NCBI RefSeq assembly: GCF_018130065.1
Contig: NZ_JAFCME010000001.1
Coordinates: 558,001-622,000 of the forward strand
Direction: 5' to 3'
DNA from: Bradyrhizobium sp. AUGA SZCCT0158
GTDB lineage: Bacteria > Pseudomonadota > Alphaproteobacteria > Rhizobiales > Xanthobacteraceae
DNA: 64,000 nucleotides
In this document: piece by piece, positions 27,125 through 36,012 of the stretch
Numbering within the stretch: the stretch's first letter is position 1
Layout: each line of letters starts with the position of its first letter
Program-made: the position numbers and the translations under genes
Notes under the pieces: model-generated
What the model was told of the DNA's origin: nothing
Seen by the model: the letters and a program-made list of their open reading frames with translations, nothing else
The model's database searches: none

Positions 27125-27964
27125 CTAAAGCAGTTTCCCATCTGGCCCGAAAAACGGGTGCGGACCATCAAACGCCCCAATCGGCACCTGATGAGTGACG
27201 ATGCTGCCGAAGTCCTCGCCCGGAAACCAGCTGTGGAGGTGAAAGGCCGGCGGCTCCACCTTGAACGAGGGCCCGCGGAGCTCAGCAAGGTCAAGATCGA
27301 CCGCGTGGTTCGGCGCCGGACAGATCGTGGTCGGCACGCCCGCAAACATCGTCAAGGCCGCACGGTGAATATGACCGGTCGCGATGAGTTGCACACGCGG
27401 ATGACGCCGAACGATGAGGGCGAGTTCGCTCGAGTTGAGGAGATTCTGGCGATCCATGTGCCAGATACCGGCCTTGAACGGCGGATGATGCAGAAACAGC
27501 AGCGCTGGCCGATCGGGTGAAGCCGCCAGTGCCGCGTCAAGCCAGCGCAGCGTGGGCTCTTCGAGTTCGCCATGCGGCTTTTGGTGTACGCTTGAGTCCA
27601 GCAGCAGCAGATCCAGCCCCCCGATCTCAATCCTCTGATTGAGCGCCCCGGACGCCAAGGCATATGGAGCGGAGGGAAACGCATCGCGCATCAACTGACG
27701 CGAGTCGTGATTGCCGGGAATGCCGGCGAATGGGAGTTTCAATGGCGTCAGTAGCCGCTTGAGGTGCTGATATTCCTCAGCCGTCGGCGAATCTGCCAGA
27801 TCACCCGATATCACCACAAAATCAGGTGCCGGCTGAAATTCGTTCAACGCCGCGACGCAACGCTCCAGGGCCCTGGCAGTATCGACCCGGCCATAGGCGA
27901 GCGAGCCTGGCGGCTTGATATGCAGATCGGAAATTTGGGCGATACGAACCGGTTTTGGCGACAT
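27125..27964 (-). CDS. calcineurin-like metallophosphoesterase (GpdQ/CpdA type)
   Basis: 279 residues with the full dinuclear-metal motif series: ISDLH, SGDLAD, GNHDS, HHPPFK and ATGHIHR. Overall layout and length match GpdQ-like glycerophosphodiesterases and CpdA-type phosphodiesterases, acting in the cytoplasm. It starts 8 bp after the stop of the ABC ATPase gene, so it is the last gene of the importer operon and probably processes the imported ligand, most simply a phosphodiester. A TTG three codons upstream overlapping the ATPase stop is an alternative start. Confidence 0.87.
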   Translation of the reverse strand: MSPKPVRIAQISDLHIKPPGSLAYGRVDTARALERCVAALNEFQPAPDFVVISGDLADSPTAEEYQHLKRLLTPLKLPFAGIPGNHDSRQLMRDAFPSAPYALASGALNQRIEIGGLDLLLLDSSVHQKPHGELEEPTLRWLDAALAASPDRPALLFLHHPPFKAGIWHMDRQNLLNSSELALIVRRHPRVQLIATGHIHRAALTMFAGVPTTICPAPNHAVDLDLAELRGPSFKVEPPAFHLHSWFPGEDFGSIVTHQVPIGAFDGPHPFFGPDGKLL

Positions 27965-27972
27965 TGGCGTTC

Positions 27973-29034
27973 TCAACTTTCGGACGGCAGCAAACGAACG
28001 GCTTCCGGCGAAATCAACAGCCCGACCCGTTCGCCGGCCTTGGCTTGTACCGTATTCGGCGCATCAACAGTAAATAGCCTGTTGGATACACCGCTTATCA
28101 CCAGTCGTTGCCGGTCGCCAATAAAGCTGACGCTGTCGATGACGCCGGAAAGCGGAGCACGCCCCGTCTCCACTACGCGGATCGTTTCGGGACGAATCAT
28201 GGCGACCGCCGCCGGCATACTTGCACCGCCCCCAATCCCCTGCCGCCCGCCCGGCAAAACAAGATGACCGTTCTCGATCGGCGCCTCAATGATGTTCGCG
28301 GCACCGATGAATTCGGCCACGAAACGGCTTTGCGGCGTGAAGTAGATCTCGCGCGGCGTACCGATCTGGGCGATCGTCCCCTTCTGCATGACGACAACGC
28401 GATCGCCGAGTTCCATCGCTTCGGCCTGGTCGTGCGTTACATAAATTGTGGTGATGCCAAGCGCGCGCAGCAGGCGGTTGAGCTCACCGCGCAGCCGGTC
28501 GCGCAACGCCGCGTCGAGCGCCGTCAGGGGCTCGTCAAGCAGCAGGATGCCCGGTCGGATTGCAACTGCTCGCGCCAGCGCCACGCGTTGGCGCTGTCCC
28601 CCGGACAGCTGATCGATGCGGCGATTCTCTAGCCCGGAAATGTTGGTCAGCGCGACCAGTTCGGCGACGCGCGCCGCACGCTCCTTGGCCGGCACACCGC
28701 GGATTTTCAGGCCGTAGCCGATATTGTCAGCTACGCTCATGTTAGGAAACAGCGCGTAGGACTGGAACACCATGCCGACGTTGCGCCGTTCGATCGGCAC
28801 CGACGTCATATCCTTGTAGTCGAACAGTACCTTACCGCCGGCATCAGGCAATTCGAGTCCCGCGATGATGCGCAGCATCGTGGTCTTTCCGCATCCGGAC
28901 GGACCAAGCAACACCAGCGTCTCACCACGCGCAATATCGAGCGTCGCGGGCTCCAGCGCGCGCGTACCATCGATAAACGTCTTGCCGCAAGCCTCAATAC
29001 GCACCGACGCGCCATGTCCTGCTGACGCGTTCAT
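27973..29034 (-). CDS. ABC transporter ATP-binding protein (CUT1/PotA-FbpC type)
   Basis: 353 residues: Walker A GPSGCGKT, signature LSGGQ, Walker B LLLDEP and H-loop VTHDQAEAMEL, followed by a TOBE-like C-terminal regulatory domain from about residue 240. It powers the importer formed with the two permeases encoded upstream. ATG at 29034 overlaps the permease stop (ATGA). The frame stays open upstream to 29673 but that part is antisense-quality sequence within the permease gene. Confidence 0.93.
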   Translation of the reverse strand: MNASAGHGASVRIEACGKTFIDGTRALEPATLDIARGETLVLLGPSGCGKTTMLRIIAGLELPDAGGKVLFDYKDMTSVPIERRNVGMVFQSYALFPNMSVADNIGYGLKIRGVPAKERAARVAELVALTNISGLENRRIDQLSGGQRQRVALARAVAIRPGILLLDEPLTALDAALRDRLRGELNRLLRALGITTIYVTHDQAEAMELGDRVVVMQKGTIAQIGTPREIYFTPQSRFVAEFIGAANIIEAPIENGHLVLPGGRQGIGGGASMPAAVAMIRPETIRVVETGRAPLSGVIDSVSFIGDRQRLVISGVSNRLFTVDAPNTVQAKAGERVGLLISPEAVRLLPSES

Positions 29035-29816
29035 CTCTTCTGTTCCTTCTCGGCAAAGAATTGCATGGCCACCAACAGCGGGATGATCATTACGAAGAAT
29101 ATCAACGTATAGGCCGACGCGACCTCGAGCCGCATCGAGGCGTAGCTGTCCGCAAGCCCGATGGGCAGCGTCTTGGTCAGGGGTGTATGAAGCATCCAGG
29201 TCAGGTTGAATTCGCCAAGCGAAAGCGTCACCACCATCAGGCTGCCGGCAAGTATCCCCGGCACGGCATTCGGCACGATCACGTCGCGGAAGCGCCGCCA
29301 CGGTGATGCGCCGAGCGACGCCGCACCTTCGTCGAGCGTCTTGATATCGACCGTTGCAAACACCGCCATCACTGATCGCACCATAAAGGGCATGGTGAAA
29401 ATAACATGCCCCACCAGGATAAAGAGCCAAGAACGGCGGAAGTCGCTGAAGCCTTGGTAGGTGAGCAGCAATGCCAGGGCAATTGCCAGGCCTGGTATCG
29501 CCAGCGGCAGCGTGATGACCTCCTCGACGATGCGCGACAGCCGCCCTCCCCGCACGTGCAAGGCGTATGCTGCAGGAACACCTATGATCAGCGTCACCGC
29601 GAGGGTTGCAAAGGCGATCACGAATGACAGCAGGATAGTGCCGGCATAGAGCTGCCAGACCTGGACAACCCATTGCAGGGTTACGCCGGACTCGATACCG
29701 CGAAAATAGTTCACGGTAACGCCGGCGGAAATCGACAGGATTGCGGGCACCACCAGGAATGCGGCGACGATTAATGTAAAAATCAGCTGGCCGGTGAAGA
29801 TCAGACGATCACGCAT
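29031..29816 (-). CDS. ABC transporter permease
   Basis: 261 residues, about six membrane helices, with the EAA loop DEGAASLGASPWRRFRDVIVP facing the ATPase. It belongs to the binding-protein-dependent permease family used by iron, polyamine and 2-aminoethylphosphonate importers. It follows the first permease by 3 bp and overlaps the ATPase start, so the pair forms the heterodimeric channel. Confidence 0.92.
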   Translation of the reverse strand: MRDRLIFTGQLIFTLIVAAFLVVPAILSISAGVTVNYFRGIESGVTLQWVVQVWQLYAGTILLSFVIAFATLAVTLIIGVPAAYALHVRGGRLSRIVEEVITLPLAIPGLAIALALLLTYQGFSDFRRSWLFILVGHVIFTMPFMVRSVMAVFATVDIKTLDEGAASLGASPWRRFRDVIVPNAVPGILAGSLMVVTLSLGEFNLTWMLHTPLTKTLPIGLADSYASMRLEVASAYTLIFFVMIIPLLVAMQFFAEKEQKR

Positions 29817-29819
29817 GGT

Positions 29820-30635
29820 TCATCCAGCCGCCGCAACTGCGCTTCCGCTGAAGGAGCGGGCGAGCGCCAGGATGAACCAGGTGATGATGCCGAGCCCGAC
29901 CGACAGCGCGGCCGAAGTCGAAAAATTCGCGGCCAGCGTGAACTCGGTATAGATCAGCATCGGCAGCACATCGATGTTGGTCGCCAACGTAAACGCGGTA
30001 CCGAACGCGCCCATCGCCGTCGCAAAGGCAATCGCACCGGAAGCGACGAAGGCCGGTGCCAGCGCCGGCAACACCACATCGCGCTGCACCGCCCATGGAC
30101 TGGCCCCCAACGAACGGGCTGCCTCTTCCAAACCAACATCGAGCTTCTGCACCGCGGCCATGATGGTGAGGATGACGCGCGGGATCGAGAAATAGAGATA
30201 ACCGAGGAACAGCCCGTAGATCGAATAGGCAAAGACCAGCTTTTCGCCAAGCATGCGGTTGGAAAGATCACCGATCAGCCCCTGGCGCCCGGCGAGCAGG
30301 ATGATCAGGAAGCCGATAACCACACCGGGAAACGCCAGCGGAAAGGTCAGCATCGCAATCAGTACGGCGCGGCCGGGGAAGCGATGCCTCTGCAAGAACA
30401 TTCCAGCAATCGTCGCCACGATCAGCGTCACAATGGTGGTCGCAGCCGCCAGCACGACCGTATTGATCAAGGTCGCGCGGTAACGCGGCTCGGTCAGGAT
30501 CGCCAGATAGCCCGCGACGCCTTGCGGACCTTCCGCCCCGGTCACGACCAGCCGCGCCATCGGGAGCAGAAAAAACGCCGCCGTCACCACCGCAAGCGGC
30601 AGCAGGCACAACCAGACAAAGGATCTATGCGACAT
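29820..30635 (-). CDS. ABC transporter permease
   Basis: 271 residues with about six membrane helices and the EAA loop EEAARSLGASPWAVQRDVVLP. First permease of the importer, 129 bp downstream of the binding-protein gene; that gap may hold a processing or attenuation signal, but no clear terminator is visible there. It pairs with the second permease at 29031. Confidence 0.92.
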   Translation of the reverse strand: MSHRSFVWLCLLPLAVVTAAFFLLPMARLVVTGAEGPQGVAGYLAILTEPRYRATLINTVVLAAATTIVTLIVATIAGMFLQRHRFPGRAVLIAMLTFPLAFPGVVIGFLIILLAGRQGLIGDLSNRMLGEKLVFAYSIYGLFLGYLYFSIPRVILTIMAAVQKLDVGLEEAARSLGASPWAVQRDVVLPALAPAFVASGAIAFATAMGAFGTAFTLATNIDVLPMLIYTEFTLAANFSTSAALSVGLGIITWFILALARSFSGSAVAAAG

Positions 30636-30764
30636 CAGCAGAAGGCGCCCCGGAGCTTCAGTTCTGACGAATCAGAACCGAAGCTCTACTTTATCGACGC
30701 GTTTTCTTCACGCGAACCGGTACCCACTTCGCTCGAAAACGCTCTAACCGGACGCCATATTGCC

Positions 30765-31772
30765 TCAGCGAACCTCGGCGAGATAGCGGTCGACGAAGCC
30801 TTTTTGCATGTTTTCCATCTGACCCCAGTCGACATTTTTAGCGCGAGTGTAGTCGCTGTCGGGCAGGAACTTCTTCTTCACGGCCTCAGGCAGATCGATC
30901 GGCCGCGCGGGACGCAGATAGGCGTTGGTCCAGATCGCCTGCCCCTTGTCGGACAGAAGATAGTCGAGAACCTTTTTGGCCTTGTCCTTGTGCGCCGCGT
31001 TCTTGACGAGGCCAACGACGTAAGGAAAAACCACAGAACCTTCGCAAGGGATCACAAATTCGAAATTGCCTTTCTCCGAGTACTTCGCGCGATAGGCGTT
31101 GAAATCGTAATCCAGCAGGATCGGCATCTCGCCCGAAACCACACGGGCGTAGGAAGTCTGCTTGGGGACGATCGGGTCATTCTTCCTCAACTCCTTGAAG
31201 AAGCTGATTGCGGGATCAAAATTGGCCGCCGAGCCTCCAAGCGCCAGGTTGATCGCGACTGCACCGACATACCCGACCGCGGCTGAAGACGGGTCGAGAT
31301 AGCCGACCATACCCTTATAGGCGGGCTTCAGGAGGTCCTTCCAGCAGGCCGGCACCGGCTTGCCGCCAAGCGCATCCTTGTTCACGAACAGGCCAAGCGT
31401 GCCCGAATGAATCGTGGTCCAGAAGCCATCGGCATCCTTCAGACCGGCTGGGACCTGATCCCAGTTGGCGGGCTTATAAGGTTCGAGGGCATCCTGCGCC
31501 TTGGCCTTCATGCCGAAGGTAACGCCGAAATAGCCGATATCGCCGACGGGGTTGCTCTTCTCGGCCAGTATCTGCGCCAGCGCCTGACCGGAGTTCTTGT
31601 TGTCGTGCGGAATATCGTAATTGAGGTCGGCCTTGATCGCCTTGAGCATGGAGGCCCAGTCCGCCCATTCCGGGGGACAATTGTAGCAGATGACGTCGGC
31701 CGCTTTGGCGGATTGCCCAGGCGCGATCAGCGATAGCGCCAGCAAGGCAAGAACAAGGCGGACGCTCTTCAT
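30765..31772 (-). CDS. ABC transporter extracellular solute-binding protein
   Basis: 335 residues. Signal peptide MKSVRLVLALLALSLIAPGQ with cleavage near AKAADV; then the class 1 binding-protein fold seen in iron, spermidine and phosphonate receptors (LGLFVNKDALGG, LDYDFNAYRAKY, LDYLLSDKGQAIW). CGGAG lies ahead of the ATG at 31772. It heads an operon of two permeases, an ATPase and a GpdQ-like phosphodiesterase, which argues for a phosphodiester or phosphonate-type ligand rather than iron. The ligand assignment is inference. Confidence 0.9.
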   Translation of the reverse strand: MKSVRLVLALLALSLIAPGQSAKAADVICYNCPPEWADWASMLKAIKADLNYDIPHDNKNSGQALAQILAEKSNPVGDIGYFGVTFGMKAKAQDALEPYKPANWDQVPAGLKDADGFWTTIHSGTLGLFVNKDALGGKPVPACWKDLLKPAYKGMVGYLDPSSAAVGYVGAVAINLALGGSAANFDPAISFFKELRKNDPIVPKQTSYARVVSGEMPILLDYDFNAYRAKYSEKGNFEFVIPCEGSVVFPYVVGLVKNAAHKDKAKKVLDYLLSDKGQAIWTNAYLRPARPIDLPEAVKKKFLPDSDYTRAKNVDWGQMENMQKGFVDRYLAEVR

Positions 31773-31961
31773 GGAAAACTCCGATTTAGTGAGGCCGTGA
31801 AAGGATTTCAGCACCAACCGGGGACCAAGTACAGGCCGCGGATGAAGGATTTGCGACAAACCGTTTTGCTATGCAGCAAACGATGCCCCGCCGCTTCCGG
31901 CATCCGGCAATTTCGTCCAACTGCGATTTCCGATAGGCTCGGGCGTGAGAGGATCCGCTGC

Positions 31962-33116
31962 ATGTATCAGCCCACTGGCGTCAGAACTTCGCCCAAACTG
32001 CTCATCCCTGATCGCATGAAAGCCTGGGTTCTCGGCGACCCCGATCAACTCGCTTTGCGGGAGAAACCGGTGCCCGTTCCCGCACGGGCTGAGGTCCTGG
32101 TCCGGATCGATGCGGTTGCGATCTGCGCGACCGACCTTGAGATCATTCATACAGGCTCGCCGGCGAGCATTCAGGGCGGCCTGCCCTTCAATAAGGATTT
32201 TACGCCGGGCCACGAATATATGGGCACCGTCGCAGCTCTCGGGCCTGACGTCGACGAGTTCGAAATTGGGGAGCGTGTTAGCGTGGAGATCCACGCTGGT
32301 TGCGGCCGGTGCAAACGATGCCGCCAAGGCATGTACACCTCGTGCCTGAATTACGGGAAGCCCGAGAAGGGTCACCGTGCCAATGGATTCACTACCGATG
32401 GCGGTTTTGCGGAATATGCCGTCAACCACATCAATACGCTGGCGCGGGTGCCCGACACCATGAGCGATGCGGAGGCAACGCTGGTCGTCACCGCCGGCAC
32501 GTCGATGTATGGCTTGACCGAGTTGGGAGGGTTGGTCGCCGGTGAGAGCGTCGTGGTGATCGGACCGGGCCCGATTGGACTGCTCGCGGTGGCGGTTGCC
32601 AAAGCGCTCGGCGCCAGCCCGGTGATCCTGACGGGAACGCGCAACAGGCGGCTGGCGATCGGCAAGGAGCTCGGCGCAGACCGCGTGATCAATATCAACG
32701 ACGAAGACGCAGTCGAGATCGTCAAACAACTAACCGGCGGTATTGGCGCCGACTATGTGGTGGAATGCGCCGGGAATGAGACGACAATCAATCAAGCTAT
32801 TCACATGACCAATCGTGGCGGAAAAATCTGCCTTGCGGCGTTTCCGCATGATCCCGTCACGATGGATATCGCGCATCTCGTAAAGAACAACATCTATGCC
32901 TATGGCATTCGCGGCGAAGGCCGCAGCGCGACCCGCCGCGCTATGGCGCTGATGGCAGAACAACGCTTCGATGCGACGAAAATCCACACGCACACATTTC
33001 CGCTGGCCGATCTGCCGACTGCGCTAAGATACGCGCGTGAGCGTGTTGACAATGCTATCAAGGTGGTCGTTACCAATCCGAAAGCGAGCTCGATCGCGAG
33101 CGCAGCAGCCGAGTGA
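31962..33116 (+). CDS. zinc-dependent alcohol dehydrogenase
   Basis: 384 residues, medium-chain dehydrogenase family. AICATDLE supplies the catalytic-zinc Cys, GHEYMG the His, HAGCGRCKRCRQGMYTSC the four structural-zinc cysteines, and VVIGPGPIGLLAVAVAK the NAD(P)-binding Rossmann turn. Start 31962 is preceded by GAGAGGA with good spacing; an ATG at 32016 lacks a site, and a longer frame to 31797 overlaps the divergent importer promoter. It converges with the three-subunit hydroxylase operon, 24 bp apart. Confidence 0.88.
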   Translation: MYQPTGVRTSPKLLIPDRMKAWVLGDPDQLALREKPVPVPARAEVLVRIDAVAICATDLEIIHTGSPASIQGGLPFNKDFTPGHEYMGTVAALGPDVDEFEIGERVSVEIHAGCGRCKRCRQGMYTSCLNYGKPEKGHRANGFTTDGGFAEYAVNHINTLARVPDTMSDAEATLVVTAGTSMYGLTELGGLVAGESVVVIGPGPIGLLAVAVAKALGASPVILTGTRNRRLAIGKELGADRVININDEDAVEIVKQLTGGIGADYVVECAGNETTINQAIHMTNRGGKICLAAFPHDPVTMDIAHLVKNNIYAYGIRGEGRSATRRAMALMAEQRFDATKIHTHTFPLADLPTALRYARERVDNAIKVVVTNPKASSIASAAAE

Positions 33117-33139
33117 ACACTGGTTTAGCTCGTCGTTCG

Positions 33140-35533
33140 TCAGATTCGGCCCAGTGCGGTCAGGATAATTTGGGGCGTCAGCGGAATTTCCGTAACGATC
33201 GTCCTAAAAGGCCTGAGCGCGTCATTCACGGCATTGGTCACCGCAGCCGCCGCTCCCGCCGTTCCGGCCTCGCCGGCGCCTTTCGCGCCTAATTCCGACT
33301 CCAGCGTCGGCGAGACCACGTGGCCGACATCAATATCCGGCATTTCGCCGGACATAGGCACCAGATAATCGGCCATGTTGGCGTTGGTGAGCTGGCCACG
33401 TTCATCATAAACGCATTTTTCGAACAGCGCGGCGCCGAGGCCCTGCACCACCCCGCCCCTGATCTGTTCGTCGACCAGCTGCGGATTGATGATCGTGCCG
33501 CAGTCCTCGACCACCCAGTGCTTCAACAGTTTGACAAAGCCGGTGTCGGTATCGACCTCCAGCCACGAGGCCTGAACACCATTGGTAAAGGCGAAGGGAT
33601 ATTCGCGCGGAACAAAATGCCGTGTCGCCATCAGCTCCGCCTGAATGCCCGGCGGCAGCGTATCGGGGCGAAAATAAACGATCCTTGCCAATTCACTCAG
33701 TTCAATGCGCGGCGCGCCATCGCTGACGTTCACAACGCTGTTATTGATGATGTCGAGTTCGCCGGGTGTGGATTGTAGGATAGCGGCAGCGACATCAAGG
33801 ATGTTTCTGCGCAGGACTTTGGTAGCCTGAAGTGCCGCCTCACCGCCGATGCCGGCGCCGCGCGAGGCCCAGGTGCCACCTCCATAAGGCGTGTTGTCGG
33901 TATCGCCGAGGATGACGCGAACGCGATCCATCGAGACACCGAGCACGCTTCCGACGATCTGGGCGGTGAGCGATTCCGATCCCTGCCCCTGCTCGGTGAT
34001 GCTGGTTTGGCAGACCACGGCTCCCTGGGCATCGAGCCGCAGCGCAACGCCATCCTGCGACGATATCTTGGCCCCACCGACGCCATAGAATGCCGCGCTG
34101 GGATTGGTGACTTCGATGAAGCTGGCGATGCCGATACCGCGATGAATGTTTCTGGCTCGCAACGTCGCCTGTTCCGCGCGCAGCGCGTCATAGTCCATCA
34201 TCTTGATGAGTTTCGCCAACGCGGCATGATGCGACAGTTGCTCGAAACGCAAACCTGAAGGCGAAGCACAGGGGTAAGCGTCGTCGGCAATCAGGTTGCG
34301 GCGGCGAATTTCGACGGGATCCATGCCGATCTTCATCGCCGCCAGATCGACCAGACTCTCGGTCACCGAGCAGGCGATCGGATGCCCAACCGCGCGATAT
34401 TGACACATGACGTTCTTGTTCTGGAAGACGACGCGGGCACGGGCGCGGTAGTTCTTGGTCGCATAGGGCCCACCGACCAGGTTGACGACCTGATTGGCCT
34501 CGATGGCGCTGGTTCGCGGATACATTGAATACGGCCCGATACCCGTAAGATCGTCGATCTCGAACGCGGTGATGGTACCATCGCGTTTAACTCCGATCTT
34601 TCCCTTGCAGCGATGGTCGCGCGCATGGATGTCGGTGTTAAAACTCTCGACCCGGTCGGCAACGAATTTGACCGGCCGCCGCAGCAGTTTCGACAGTGCG
34701 TAAGTCGCCATTTCGTCGGCATAGATGTGGACCTTGATACCGAAGGAGCCGCCAACGTCCTTGCAGACCACGCGGACCTGGGACTCCTGAAGACCGAGAT
34801 GCAGCGCCGCAATATTCTGCACCATATGCGGGGCCTGCGTTCCCTGATAGATCGTCAGCCGCGCTTCGGCTGCGTTCCAGTCAGCAACTACCGAACGCGG
34901 CTCCAGCGTCACGCCGGTGTGCCGCCCAAAAATGAATTCTGCTTCCACCACCTCGTCGGAGGCAGCAAAGGCCGCGTCGACGGTGCCTGCATCATGATTA
35001 CGCTCGAAGGCCAGATTGTCGCCGAGCGCGGGATGGATCACAGACGTTGTGGGGTCGAGCGCAGTTTGCATGTCCGTCACAGCGTCGAGTTCCTCATACG
35101 CGACGGCGACATGTTCTGCCGCATCCTCGGCAGCGGCGCGGCTAGTTGCGATGATTGCAGCGACGGCTTCGCCCTGCCAGCACACCCGATCAACCGCGAT
35201 CGCGCTTTGCGGCGCGGATTTGAGACCCTTCAAGTGCGAAAGCACCCCAACCCACGGTGTGATGACCGCAGCAATTTCCTGGCCCGTGACGACGGCAATT
35301 ACACCCGGCATGCGTTTTGCCGCTGCTCCGTCGATACCGGTGATTCTTGCATGCGCGTGCGGCGACCGCAGGAACACAACATGCGCCATGCGCGGCAGTT
35401 CGATGTCGCTGACATATTGCCCGCGTCCCTGCATCAGCCGGTCGAGGTTCGGCCGCGGCACGGTCTTGCCGATATAGGAGTTCGGCCGGTCGAGCACCGA
35501 AAACGCGTCGCGATTCTCAGGTGCACGCGTCAT
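33140..35533 (-). CDS. large molybdopterin subunit of three-subunit (CoxL-like) molybdenum hydroxylase
   Basis: 797 residues of the CO dehydrogenase/xanthine dehydrogenase large-chain family, cytoplasmic. GKTVPRPNLDRLMQGRGQYVSD opens the protein; GAKGAGEAGTAGAAAAVTNAV holds the expected catalytic Glu. At the position where form I and II CoxL have AYxCSFR or AYRGAGR, this protein has YRAVGHP, so CO oxidation is unlikely and it is better called an aldehyde or heterocycle hydroxylase. Its start overlaps the 2Fe-2S subunit stop as ATGA. Confidence 0.9.
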   Translation of the reverse strand: MTRAPENRDAFSVLDRPNSYIGKTVPRPNLDRLMQGRGQYVSDIELPRMAHVVFLRSPHAHARITGIDGAAAKRMPGVIAVVTGQEIAAVITPWVGVLSHLKGLKSAPQSAIAVDRVCWQGEAVAAIIATSRAAAEDAAEHVAVAYEELDAVTDMQTALDPTTSVIHPALGDNLAFERNHDAGTVDAAFAASDEVVEAEFIFGRHTGVTLEPRSVVADWNAAEARLTIYQGTQAPHMVQNIAALHLGLQESQVRVVCKDVGGSFGIKVHIYADEMATYALSKLLRRPVKFVADRVESFNTDIHARDHRCKGKIGVKRDGTITAFEIDDLTGIGPYSMYPRTSAIEANQVVNLVGGPYATKNYRARARVVFQNKNVMCQYRAVGHPIACSVTESLVDLAAMKIGMDPVEIRRRNLIADDAYPCASPSGLRFEQLSHHAALAKLIKMMDYDALRAEQATLRARNIHRGIGIASFIEVTNPSAAFYGVGGAKISSQDGVALRLDAQGAVVCQTSITEQGQGSESLTAQIVGSVLGVSMDRVRVILGDTDNTPYGGGTWASRGAGIGGEAALQATKVLRRNILDVAAAILQSTPGELDIINNSVVNVSDGAPRIELSELARIVYFRPDTLPPGIQAELMATRHFVPREYPFAFTNGVQASWLEVDTDTGFVKLLKHWVVEDCGTIINPQLVDEQIRGGVVQGLGAALFEKCVYDERGQLTNANMADYLVPMSGEMPDIDVGHVVSPTLESELGAKGAGEAGTAGAAAAVTNAVNDALRPFRTIVTEIPLTPQIILTALGRI

Positions 35534-36012
35534 GGCGCGCGTTCCGCGCGCAACCGCGCTGTCGTCTCAATCGCATCGACAATCGCTTGATAGCCGGTGC
35601 AACGGCAATAATTACCGGAAAGGTGCTCACGAATCTCTTCGCGATCTGGCACAGGAGTCTGCTTCAGCAGATCCTGCGCCACCATCAACATTGCCGGTGT
35701 GCAGAAGCCGCATTGCAGGGAGTTGCGATCGCGGAACGCAGCCTGCAAATCCGCGATTTCACCGCTGTCGGATAACCCCTCGATCGTTTCGACCGATCCT
35801 TCTTGGGCCTGCACCGCCAGTATCAGGCAGGAGCGCGCGATCTCGCCATTGAAGCGCACCGTGCAGGCACCACAAACCCCGTGCTCACACCCGACATGCG
35901 TGCCGGTCAACTTCAGATGCTCACGCAGGAAATCCGCCAGGTTCAGTCGGGGCAGCACATGGGCCTCGACGCGCTCGCCATTAACCTCGAGTGAAATGGG
36001 CACAGGGGTCAC
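35530..36012 (-). CDS. 2Fe-2S subunit (CoxS-like) of three-subunit molybdenum hydroxylase
   Basis: 160 residues. First cluster Cys42, Cys47, Cys50, Cys62 (GCEHGVCGAC, the CoxS type); second cluster Cys101, Cys104, Cys136, Cys138 (QCGFCTPAM, YCRCTGYQ). It carries electrons between the Mo subunit and the FAD subunit. GTG start overlapping the FAD-subunit stop, and its own stop overlapping the large-subunit start, show a tightly coupled M-S-L operon. Confidence 0.92.
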   Translation of the reverse strand: MTPVPISLEVNGERVEAHVLPRLNLADFLREHLKLTGTHVGCEHGVCGACTVRFNGEIARSCLILAVQAQEGSVETIEGLSDSGEIADLQAAFRDRNSLQCGFCTPAMLMVAQDLLKQTPVPDREEIREHLSGNYCRCTGYQAIVDAIETTARLRAERAP

